A DNA stretch of 12,374 nt, from positions 1 through 12,374 of the forward strand of contig NZ_JBPYCR010000056.1 in NCBI RefSeq assembly GCF_051846915.1, written 5' to 3'. Both the position numbers and the translations under genes were made by a program. Source of the stretch: JBPYCR01 sp051846915 (GTDB lineage: Bacteria; Bacillota; Bacilli; Bacillales; Amphibacillaceae). Positions 6,447 to 12,374 of the stretch are shown here, in pieces (the first letter of the stretch is position 1; the number at the start of each line of letters is the position of its first letter). The notes below the pieces were generated by a model that made no database searches, was not told the DNA's origin, and saw nothing but the letters and a program-made list of their open reading frames with translations.

Positions 6447-8275
6447 TTAGATCCCCTCCGCTTCTCGTTCATTAGCGGCAAAGTAAAGAAAATGGTCGTT
6501 CCTTTACCCTCAACACTTCTCGCCCAAATCTTCCCGTAGTGTGCTTCAACCAATTCTCTTGAAATAGCTAGGCCAAGTCCAGTTCCCCCAACCTTTCTTG
6601 TCCGTGCTTTATCCACTCTGTAGAACCGATCAAAGACTTTGTCCAACTTATCGTAAGCAATGCCTAGGCCTTCATCACTGATACTAACAATGATCTGCCG
6701 GATTTGCTTTTCCACTTTGAAGCGAATATTACCACCATCGGGCGAGTATTTGATTGCATTAGAGATAATATTATCCAGCACTTGCGTCATCCGGTCTTTA
6801 TCCATCCATACGTAATAACGCAGATTCGGCAATTCACGTCTTAATGTAATGTTTTCAGAAACATTCATTTCAAAACGATCAATAACCTCGTGAAAGTAAC
6901 GAATAAATTCCGTTTTTTCCCGATGTAAAGAAAGTTCCTTATTGTCCATGCGTGAAAGTTGCAACAAACTATTTACCATTCGTATCATGCGTTCTGTTTC
7001 ATTTTGGGTAACTGCAAGAAACTGCGGTGCAATTTCTTTATCGGTCCAAGCACCTTCTGTCAAAGCCTCAAGGTAACTGCGCAATGTTGTTAATGGCGTA
7101 CGCAGCTCATGTGAAACATTGGAAACAAATTCTCTACGTTCCTGTTCAACTTTTTCCTCTTCCGTTACATCGCTTAATACGGTAATAAAGCCAATAACTG
7201 CGTGATTCTCATCAAAAATTGTAGAAAAATTAGCGCGAACTAGAAAGACATTGTCCTCTTCGGAAAAGTCGATAATAATTGAACCACTATCCTGCAGATC
7301 GGTTATATCAACGATCCGTTCATCCAGCTCCAGTAAATCCAATAGATCTTCCCCGATAAAACGCTCAGGGCTCGCTCCAAGCAGCCTGCCAGCGGCATCG
7401 TTCATAAGGCTTACTTCCCCGGCCTGATCCGTCGCAATCACTCCCTCCGTCATATTGGAAAGAACGGAGCTTAATTTACGTTGTTCTTCCTGAATCGTTG
7501 CCATCGAAAGCCGTAACCGATCGTTTAAATCGTTAAACGTTTCGGCAAGCTGACTGATTTCATCCGTTCCATGCACATTTACCTTTTTGGAAAAATCCCC
7601 TGTCGCCATTACTTGCGCTTGCCTCCGCATTTCTATAATCGGTTTTGTTATCGCACGCGCTACAAGAATGCCGAGTACTGCCGAAACGATCAAAGCTAAA
7701 ACGGAGCCGTTCAAAAAAATGTCATTAATATTTTGCAGCTGCCCATACACACCTTCCAAAGAAGTCTGTATGTAAATGACACCTTCAATGTTTTCGTCTT
7801 CATTAAGAATCGGTTCAACCCGCACAAAAATACGATCACCGGTTTTACTATTTAAAAGTGTGTTGTCGAGTGAAGAGTGAAGTTTCAATGATTGCTGCAC
7901 AATCGGCTCGGTAATTTTTTGACCGACAATGTCTTGATTTAAAAAGTCATTTGTCCCTAAAACTCGGCCTTGGCTATTAATGACTTGAATAGTTGTAAAA
8001 CCTCCACGGTCAACGTCGGTAACAATATCTTGTACTTCCTGTTGAAGACTTGGCTCACTCTCGTCACCGGTCCGGTCCTTATTAAATGCTTGCTGTAAAT
8101 TAATGCTTAACAGCTCCACACGGTCATTAACCGAATCCTTAAAATTGTCTAAGAGCTCGGCTTCAACTTCCTTTGCAACATAAGAGCCAATCACTTGTAC
8201 CGCAATAAGCAACAGTAAAATATATATAATAATAAACTTTAATTGGATAGAACGAAAGAAACCAACTTTTTTCAT
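6443..8275 (-). CDS. walK: WalK (YycG), essential cell-wall sensor histidine kinase
   Basis: A 610-residue sensor kinase, close to the usual length. In order: membrane helix 1 (about 13-33), extracellular sensor domain (34-186), membrane helix 2 (about 188-207), HAMP linker (207-260), cytoplasmic PAS domain (about 268-372), dimerisation domain with the phosphorylated His389 in SHELRTPL, and an ATP-binding domain. The last has an N-box (Asn502 and Asn506 in DNIISNAIKYS), Asp534 in DEGLGI and the glycine box GGTGLGL (563-569). It autophosphorylates and passes the phosphate to WalR in response to the state of peptidoglycan at growth or division sites. The start was set at ATG 8275 (MKKVGFF), with AGGAG 8 bases upstream and a 5-base gap after walR. 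A longer frame to 8338 would overlap walR and add a non-family N-terminus. Confidence 0.97.
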   Translation of the reverse strand: MKKVGFFRSIQLKFIIIYILLLLIAVQVIGSYVAKEVEAELLDNFKDSVNDRVELLSINLQQAFNKDRTGDESEPSLQQEVQDIVTDVDRGGFTTIQVINSQGRVLGTNDFLNQDIVGQKITEPIVQQSLKLHSSLDNTLLNSKTGDRIFVRVEPILNEDENIEGVIYIQTSLEGVYGQLQNINDIFLNGSVLALIVSAVLGILVARAITKPIIEMRRQAQVMATGDFSKKVNVHGTDEISQLAETFNDLNDRLRLSMATIQEEQRKLSSVLSNMTEGVIATDQAGEVSLMNDAAGRLLGASPERFIGEDLLDLLELDERIVDITDLQDSGSIIIDFSEEDNVFLVRANFSTIFDENHAVIGFITVLSDVTEEEKVEQERREFVSNVSHELRTPLTTLRSYLEALTEGAWTDKEIAPQFLAVTQNETERMIRMVNSLLQLSRMDNKELSLHREKTEFIRYFHEVIDRFEMNVSENITLRRELPNLRYYVWMDKDRMTQVLDNIISNAIKYSPDGGNIRFKVEKQIRQIIVSISDEGLGIAYDKLDKVFDRFYRVDKARTRKVGGTGLGLAISRELVEAHYGKIWARSVEGKGTTIFFTLPLMNEKRRGSK

Positions 8276-8280
8276 CACAA

Positions 8281-8985
8281 TTACTCCTGCTCTGGACTGC
8301 GTAAATAATACCCAACGCCGCGACGGGTAACAATCCACATCGGATTACTCGGGTTCTCCTCTATTTTTTCGCGCAATCTTCTAACGGTTACATCGACCGT
8401 CCGGACATCGCCAAAATAATCATAACCCCACACAGTCTCCAGTAAATGCTCTCGCGTCATTACTTGTCCAATGTGTCTTGCTAAGTAATGAAACAGCTCA
8501 AACTCACGATGGGTTAAATCGATATGCTCTCCATCACGTGAAACGCTGTAGGCATCCGGATGAATAGCAAGATTACCAATATGAATATCCTTTTTTGGCT
8601 GTACAGTATCATCTGCAGGCTGTTGTTGTCTGCGCAAGTTAGCTTTTACACGAGCGATTAACTCGCGATTGCTAAATGGCTTTGTCACATAATCATCAGC
8701 ACCCAGCTCCAACCCAAGTACTTTATCAATCTCAGAATCCTTCGCCGTTAGCATAATAATCGGCATCGATTGTGTTTTACGTATTTCCTTACAAACTTCA
8801 TTGCCATCTTTTCCCGGCAGCATAATATCCAGTAAAACAAGGTCGGGTTTTTCTTCTTCCGCCAATGTGATAGCTGTATCCCCATCATAGGCACATACAA
8901 TGTCATAACCTTCTTTTTCCAAATTGAACTTCAAAATATCTGCAATTGGCTTTTCATCATCGACGACTAAAATTTTCAAGCTCAT
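8281..8985 (-). CDS. walR: WalR (YycF), essential response regulator
   Basis: A 234-residue OmpR-type response regulator. The receiver domain has Asp9 and Asp10 in VVDDEKP, the phosphorylated Asp53 in LLDIMLP, Thr80 in MLTAKD and Lys102 in VTKPF. The C-terminal winged helix carries WGYDYFGDVRTVDVTVRRLR and ends in RRGVGYYL. It controls genes of peptidoglycan hydrolases and their inhibitors, and is essential in most Bacillota that have it. The start at 8985 (MSLKILVVDDE) fits the family; AAGGAAG lies upstream. A longer frame to 9015 would add ten residues unlike WalR and would swallow that site. It is the first gene of the operon. I saw no convincing promoter or complete WalR box (TGTWAH-N5-TGTWAH) in the upstream gap. 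Confidence 0.97.
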   Translation of the reverse strand: MSLKILVVDDEKPIADILKFNLEKEGYDIVCAYDGDTAITLAEEEKPDLVLLDIMLPGKDGNEVCKEIRKTQSMPIIMLTAKDSEIDKVLGLELGADDYVTKPFSNRELIARVKANLRRQQQPADDTVQPKKDIHIGNLAIHPDAYSVSRDGEHIDLTHREFELFHYLARHIGQVMTREHLLETVWGYDYFGDVRTVDVTVRRLREKIEENPSNPMWIVTRRGVGYYLRSPEQE

Positions 8986-9353
8986 GGCACTCACTTCCTT
9001 TTCAGCTATTTTCAATGTATTTATGCAAATTCGCTGTTGTTTAGATTTACATATGATGTTCGCGATGAAACGTTTTGTTTGTTACAAGATCGTTCTATGA
9101 AAATTGCGATTGTGGAGTCTAACATAATCCATTCGCTAATTTCGTACTACTTTAATTATCTACACAATAATTCCCATACTATATAAAAAAATACCTTTTA
9201 TCTATTCTAACGCAATTTGCTTTAAAAGTCTGTTTCTGAAAGTTTTCGGTATATTGGAAGTAGAACTGCTTGGGATTGTTATTGTTATGAACTTTATTGA
9301 TTATGGTTGATCAAATAAAGACAACATTCAAACAATGTTACATTTTTTAAATG
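8986..9353. other. walR upstream gap, no gene seen
   Basis: This AT-rich stretch must hold the wal operon promoter, since walR is its first gene and nothing upstream reads into it except past the purA terminator. I could not find a -35/-10 pair on the minus strand that I would defend. A small inverted repeat AACATT-caaac-AATGTT lies around 9323-9339, followed by a T-run. No ORF with a ribosome binding site lies on either strand before 9354, and no tRNA is present. Confidence 0.5.
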
Positions 9354-9462
9354 AAGGAGGTATAACATAATAATGGCGGAACAACTGAAAAGAAAATAGC
9401 TACTGTCATTATGAACGGGGTCGGTGCGGCGAATTTGCAGTTTCAAGTAACTCGCTTGGAAT
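9354..9462 (+). pseudogene. possible broken small ORF behind a strong ribosome binding site
   Basis: AAGGAGG (9354-9360) is followed 12 bases later by ATG (9373) and eight codons (MAEQLKRK) before TAG at 9397. Adding one A in the A-rich stretch just before the TAG would join these codons to IATVIMNGVGAANLQFQ. That frame then runs into the dispersed repeat at about 9463. This looks like the front of a small gene lost by a frameshift and by repeat insertion. I recognise no product, and chance cannot be excluded. Confidence 0.3.
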
Positions 9463-9693
9463 TAAGAAAAGCGCAAGCGCCCTGCTTAGAAACGTAGCGA
9501 CTGGACCGAAGCAACTGAGATAAAGGAATCACGATGAGCTGTGCGAATCGATGATGACTTTCACCCAAGGGCATAAGGGCGACTAAGCCTCTGTCTAAGC
9601 CAATCGGCAAGTCTTCTTTATCGCAAGGCGCTGCGGGAAGTCGCCTAGTTTCTGGGCGCTTAAGCTAGACAGCTATGCACAAAATTATACACA
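9463..9693. repeat. dispersed intergenic repeat, better-preserved copy
   Basis: The element starts TAAGAAAAGCGCAAGCGCCC and ends GGGCGCTTAAGCTAGACAGC then TATGCACA. AGCGCAAGCGCCC (9470-9482) pairs with GGGCGCTTAAGCT (9654-9666) as a nearly perfect terminal inverted repeat. Inside, GGCGACT (about 9568) can pair with AGTCGCC (about 9639), and CTTAGA with TCTAAG, so the transcript would fold into a long branched structure. From memory, elements with AAAAGCG(C/G)AAGCGCC and GGGCGCT-AGCTAGACA ends are common between genes in Bacillaceae. The right flank holds a perfect DnaA box, TTATACACA (9685-9693). It carries no coding sequence, so if mobile it must have been moved in trans. Confidence 0.75.
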
Positions 9694-9715
9694 TTCTTAT
9701 CTTTAAATAATAAAT

Positions 9716-9763
9716 AAAAAGACGTTACATATTTTTAACTAACTAAATAAGTAACGACTTTTT
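9716..9763 (-). terminator. terminator downstream of purA
   Basis: AAAAAGACGTTAC (9716-9728) and GTAACGACTTTTT (9751-9763) form a 13-bp inverted repeat with one mismatch and a 22-base AT-rich loop. On the minus strand it follows the purA stop and is trailed by TTTTTATTTATTATTT. The paired A and T runs would let it work in both directions. The loop is longer than usual. Confidence 0.65.
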
Positions 9764-9807
9764 GCACCTATATATTAAGTTTTAACTTACTAAGCATTCC
9801 GCTCGAA

Positions 9808-11094
9808 CTATCGATAAACGCCACGGACGACATTCGTTTGTGTCCGGTCCGGTCCAACTGAAAAGATGGACAACGGGATTTCTGTTAACTGGGATATACG
9901 CTCCAGGTAATGGCGTGCATTCTCCGGAAGCTCATGTAGACTTTTGACATGTGTAATGTCTTCCGTCCAGCCAGGCATTTCCTCGTACACAGCTTCACAT
10001 TGTGCAAGCTTTGCCAGGCTTGCGGGAAATTCATTAATAATTTCCCCTTTATAACGGTATGCCGTACAAATTTTCAACGTTGGAATTCCAGTTAAAACGT
10101 CCAAAGAATTTAGTGAAAGATCGGTTATTCCACTCACCCGGCGCGCGTGACGAACGACAACACTGTCAAACCAGCCTACACGGCGCGGACGGCCTGTTGT
10201 TGTGCCGTACTCTCTGCCCACTTCACGGATTTGATCGCCAACCTCATCATGCAGTTCAGATAAAAATGGCCCATCACCTACACGTGTTGTATATGCTTTA
10301 GAAACACCGACAACGTTGGAGATTTTCGATGGCCCCACACCGGAACCAATCGTTACGCCACCTGCAACTGGGTTTGATGATGTTACAAACGGGTATGTTC
10401 CTTGATCAATATCAAGCATAACACCTTGTGCACCTTCGAATAATACACGACGGCCGGCATCAAGTGCATCATTTAAGACGACAGATGTGTCACAAACGTA
10501 CTTCGCCATTTGCTGCCCATATTCGTAGTATTCTTCTAAAACATCTTCAACTTTTATTGGCTCTACTTCATAAACTTTTTCAAATAAGCGGTTTTTCTCT
10601 TTTAAGTTTTGCGCTAGTTTTTCTGCAAATACATCTTTATCAAGTAAATCTGCAATGCGGATTCCGCTTCGTGCCGCTTTATCCATATACGCAGGGCCGA
10701 TGCCTTTTTTCGTTGTCCCGATTTTATGAATGCCTTTTTCTTCTTCCTGAAGAATATCGAGTTTTAAATGATATGGCAAAATAACGTGCGCCCGATTGCT
10801 GACCCGGAGGTTTTCTGTCGATACGTTATGCCCGTGCAAATATTCAATTTCCTCCATAAATGCTTTCGGATCAATGACCATACCATTCCCTAATACACAA
10901 GTTTTATCTTTAAAAAAGATGCCGGATGGTATTAAATGTAGCTTATACGTCACATCATCAAATGCAATGGTATGACCGGCATTGTTCCCACCTTGATAAC
11001 GCGCAACTACTTCAGCATTTTGTGAAAGAAAGTCTGTAATTTTCCCTTTTCCTTCATCGCCCCACTGGGTACCAACTACTACTACTGAGGACAT
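9808..11094 (-). CDS. purA: adenylosuccinate synthetase PurA
   Basis: A 428-residue cytoplasmic enzyme of normal family length. It joins IMP and aspartate using GTP to make adenylosuccinate, the first step from IMP to AMP. The N-terminal signature QWGDEGKGK (10-18) holds the catalytic Asp13, and NAGHT holds His41. The second family signature, GIGPAYMDKAARSGIR, is at 131-146. Substrate loops SNPVAGGVTIGSGVGP and YGTTTGRPRRVGW follow, and the GTP/GDP-binding end SVGPDRTQTNV is intact. The start ATG at 11094 has GGAGG 6 bases upstream. The gene is a single transcription unit: promoter and PurBox pair upstream, terminator downstream. Its place upstream of walR on the same strand matches B. subtilis, although the intervening sequence here is repeat instead of tRNA genes. 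Confidence 0.98.
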   Translation of the reverse strand: MSSVVVVGTQWGDEGKGKITDFLSQNAEVVARYQGGNNAGHTIAFDDVTYKLHLIPSGIFFKDKTCVLGNGMVIDPKAFMEEIEYLHGHNVSTENLRVSNRAHVILPYHLKLDILQEEEKGIHKIGTTKKGIGPAYMDKAARSGIRIADLLDKDVFAEKLAQNLKEKNRLFEKVYEVEPIKVEDVLEEYYEYGQQMAKYVCDTSVVLNDALDAGRRVLFEGAQGVMLDIDQGTYPFVTSSNPVAGGVTIGSGVGPSKISNVVGVSKAYTTRVGDGPFLSELHDEVGDQIREVGREYGTTTGRPRRVGWFDSVVVRHARRVSGITDLSLNSLDVLTGIPTLKICTAYRYKGEIINEFPASLAKLAQCEAVYEEMPGWTEDITHVKSLHELPENARHYLERISQLTEIPLSIFSVGPDRTQTNVVRGVYR

Positions 11095-11186
11095 CGTGCA
11101 CCTCCACGGATAATTTATCGTTTATTTTCTAATTTGTTATTTATTAAAAATTGTTTATTGGACGGTTTTCATCAAAGTCCATAGCA

Positions 11187-11215
11187 AGTTTACCAAGACT
11201 TATTAGATAAGTCAA
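11187..11215 (-). promoter_or_regulatory. SigA-type promoter of purA
   Basis: On the minus strand, TTGACT (11215-11210) and TAAACT (11192-11187) are separated by 17 bases. A TG lies just before the -10 box (TGGTAAACT), making it an extended -10. The transcript would begin near 11180, leaving a leader of roughly 85 bases. The spacer contains the perfect palindrome GACTTAT-cta-ATAAGTC (11197-11213), overlapping the -35 box. Confidence 0.8.
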
Positions 11216-11218
11216 TTT

Positions 11219-11262
11219 AAAAACGAACATTTACTCACAAATCCACCGCATTGTTCGTTATA
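11219..11262. promoter_or_regulatory. PurBox pair (PurR operator) upstream of purA
   Basis: AAAAACGAACATT (11219-11231) matches the Bacillus PurBox AWWWCCGAACWWT at 12 of 13 positions. A second site on the opposite strand (11250-11262, core GTTCG at 11253-11257) matches at 11 of 13. The two are inverted and 18 bases apart; 16-17 bases is usual. They sit immediately upstream of the purA -35 box. In B. subtilis PurR binds such pairs and represses purine genes unless PRPP is high, so the same control is inferred here. Confidence 0.75.
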
Positions 11263-11280
11263 TTATTCTTGCTTTGTTGC

Positions 11281-11309
11281 AAAAAAATAGAGCTCAGGAT
11301 TTAAGCCCT
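11281..11309 (-). terminator. terminator between the small membrane-protein remnant and purA
   Basis: On the minus strand AGGGCT (11309-11304) pairs with AGCTCT (11294-11289), including one G-U pair, across a 9-base loop. The stem is followed by AT and seven T residues (11287-11281). It closes the transcript from the 11.3-12.2 kb genes just before the purA control region. Confidence 0.7.
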
Positions 11310-11351
11310 TATAAAAATGAATTATCTTCTAGCATAGCATCTTCAACCATA

Positions 11352-11577
11352 TCAATACCTATACCGATTTGACTGCTGTTTCCTAACTCTAAGTAAAAAA
11401 GGGTATAACAGTGATAGCCCTAAAGCAGATATAATAATCCGACCCATTTTTCCAAACTTATTACCTATCCACATCAGAATGATTCCTGCTGGGAAAAATA
11501 AAATTAACATAAATATGACAAACTAAGTCCTGTAGTAATAGGGATAGTTCTTCCCTGGAATTGAATAATCTTCTTTT
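11352..11577 (-). pseudogene. frameshifted small membrane-protein gene
   Basis: On the minus strand the frame 11510-11352 gives 52 residues beginning MLILFFPAGIILMWIGNKFG, then a second hydrophobic stretch (IIISALGLSLLYPFLL) and a basic tail (RVRKQQSNRYRY). The FFPAGIILMW pattern is typical of small Bacillaceae membrane proteins of unknown role. Its first ATG has no ribosome binding site, and a TAG lies four codons upstream. The preceding frame reads KKKIIQFQGRTIPITTGLS. One extra T in AGTTTGTC would join the two parts into one two-helix protein. A terminator follows at 11309. I infer a recently inactivated gene or a sequencing error; I do not recognise a named family. Confidence 0.45.
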
Positions 11578-11673
11578 TGGTAGTTTAAAATAGTGCAACT
11601 AATTCTCGGTTTATTTAGCCGTATGGTCTTACTTGTATGTACTTATTAGATTAATTCGCCCTTTAATTGACCA

Positions 11674-11937
11674 TCAGTGTTTTTTCACGGAATCAACGAC
11701 CTCTTTTGCATCTATTAAAGATAAACCATACTTTTTTCTCATTGATTTAATAGCTTTTACTTCTGGGGTTTCCTTTAACATTTCTTTTGCATCATTTTCC
11801 ATGTCCCCATATTCACCGGTTTTTTTCATAAGTCTAGTGTTTTCTTTTTTCAAACGATTGTTTTCACGCATTATACTGATAGACCAACCTAAAAGTAAGA
11901 GCATAATTAATACTGAACTTATTTCTGACCAAGCCAC
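11674..11937 (-). CDS. membrane-anchored small protein with L7/L12-like C-terminal motif
   Basis: An 87-residue protein. Residues 5-22 form one membrane helix (EISSVLIMLLLLGWSISI), 24-40 are a charged helix likely to be coiled coil (RENNRLKKENTRLMKK), and 60-85 end in VKAIKSMRKKYGLSL then IDAKEVVDSV. That last part strongly resembles the helix-turn-helix of the ribosomal protein L7/L12 C-terminal domain (KxIKxVRxxTGLGLKEAKxxVD). Similar membrane-anchored or soluble L7/L12-like proteins occur in Bacillota without a known job; it is not the ribosomal protein itself, as the rest of L7/L12 is absent. The start is GTG at 11937, with GAGGTG 6 bases upstream. It follows the 46-residue ORF at 12214-12074 on the same strand. 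Confidence 0.8.
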   Translation of the reverse strand: MAWSEISSVLIMLLLLGWSISIMRENNRLKKENTRLMKKTGEYGDMENDAKEMLKETPEVKAIKSMRKKYGLSLIDAKEVVDSVKKH

Positions 11938-11985
11938 TTATAACACCTCTTTGTAATTAAAAAAACAAAATTATTTACCAATCTA

Positions 11986-12073
11986 TTAAATCGTCTGAAT
12001 CTGCACGATAAAGGCCCGTATCCATGTTCCAGAAACTGCACCCGGCTGTTCCAAATAAGCCTTATAATTCATG
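11986..12073 (-). other. short open frames between two small genes, possible remnant
   Basis: Directly after the stop of the 46-residue ORF, an ATG at 12072 opens 28 codons (MNYKAYLEQP and onward) with a weak, distant AGGA. A second frame over the same bases reads GLFGTAGCSFWNMDTGLYRA then DSDDLIDW before TAA (11977-11975). This looks more protein-like but has no start of its own. The two may be parts of one frameshifted small gene. I would not call either with confidence. Confidence 0.2.
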
Positions 12074-12214
12074 TTATCTAATTTCCTCATGTTCACGTTT
12101 AAACATCCTTTTAACTGTTCGCTTCAGAAAGTGTCTTGTCTCGTCATCTCCAATGACAATAATGGCAAATGCCAATAAAATATAAATTATCGGTTTCAAA
12201 CTTTTTCTTAGCAT
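12074..12214 (-). CDS. 46-residue single-pass membrane protein, unknown
   Basis: The ATG at 12214 follows AGGGAGGG by 5 bases, one of the best ribosome binding sites in the window. The product starts MLRKSLKPIIYILLAFAIIV, so a basic N-terminus is followed by one membrane helix (about 8-22). Then come a short acidic turn (GDDE) and a strongly basic amphipathic tail (HFLKRTVKRMFKREHEEIR). I recognise no family. Its size, strong start and position ahead of another membrane-anchored small protein suggest a real gene. A TATAAT occurs on the minus strand about 100 bases upstream (12318-12313) but has no clear -35 box. Confidence 0.6.
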   Translation of the reverse strand: MLRKSLKPIIYILLAFAIIVIGDDETRHFLKRTVKRMFKREHEEIR

Positions 12215-12374
12215 GGAATCCCTCCCTATTTTTATTTTACATTTCCACTAAGTTGGTTCGAACATTTCCTCAATCACTCATAAAAATTGTAGTGTATTGG
12301 CTGAAGAGCGCTATTATATGATCTAATTCTGTTACAACACTTATTCCACAACGTAATTTTCTAGCTTATACTAA
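12215..12374. other. right-edge gap, no gene seen
   Basis: AT-rich sequence upstream of the 46-residue ORF. It contains the isolated TATAAT on the minus strand at 12318-12313. I see no ORF, repeat or hairpin that can be supported before the window ends. Confidence 0.4.

Noticed and set aside
9463..9693. Insertion sequence
   Set aside because: The element has a terminal inverted repeat but is only about 230 bases and has no transposase frame, so it is called only a dispersed repeat.
9016..9807. tRNA genes between purA and walR, as I recall for B. subtilis
   Set aside because: No cloverleaf-like sequence or TTCGA-type T-loop with matching arms is present; the gap holds the dispersed repeat instead.
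10059..10784. Two plus-strand frames opposite purA
   Set aside because: They are shadows of the conserved purA codons and have no start signals.
11095..11186. A purine riboswitch in the purA leader
   Set aside because: The leader is short and AT-rich with none of the conserved purine-aptamer core; control is better explained by the PurBox pair.

Overview
The window looks like chromosomal DNA of a low-GC Gram-positive bacterium of the family Bacillaceae. The predicted proteins and gene order (purA, walR, walK, walH, walI, walJ, htrC, all on the minus strand) match the origin-proximal wal region known from Bacillus subtilis. Strong AGGAGG-type ribosome binding sites, GTG starts and T-tailed hairpin terminators agree with this. 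The intergenic repeats also resemble ones I remember from halotolerant genera such as Virgibacillus or Oceanobacillus, but I cannot name the genus from sequence alone.

Layout. 1-17: first codons of a minus-strand gene that runs off the left edge. 121-247: short tandem-repeat array. 297-320: inverted pair of DnaA-box-like sites. 550-924 (+): DoxX-family membrane protein with its own terminator. 974-1472 (-): C-terminal remnant of a short-chain fatty acid transporter (AtoE type) with a frameshift. 1476-1773: AT-rich gap with a cluster of DnaA-box-like sequences. 1816-2997 (-): HtrC membrane-anchored serine protease. 3019-3448: gap with a leader hairpin, one copy of a dispersed repeat and a hairpin. 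3449-8985 (-): walR-walK-walH-walI-walJ, tightly packed with 4-base overlaps or gaps of 2-5 bases. 8986-9807: long gap with a possible broken small ORF, a second copy of the dispersed repeat and the purA terminator. 9808-11094 (-): purA, preceded by a clear promoter and a PurBox pair. 11281-12214 (-): terminator, a frameshifted small membrane-protein gene, a membrane-anchored protein with an L7/L12-like tail, and a 46-residue single-pass protein.

How the genes work together. WalK senses the state of the cell wall and phosphorylates WalR, the essential regulator of wall hydrolase genes. WalH and WalI are membrane partners that modulate WalK. WalJ is a metallo-beta-lactamase-fold nuclease or hydrolase carried in the same operon. 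HtrC handles damaged proteins at the outer face of the membrane. PurA makes adenylosuccinate for AMP synthesis and is placed under PurR-type control by the PurBox pair.

I see no phage, CRISPR, toxin-antitoxin or biosynthetic system. The most notable features are the concentration of perfect DnaA-box matches in intergenic gaps, the paired dispersed repeats that end in such boxes, and the little-studied small membrane proteins at the right end. Most of the window is conserved core genome.
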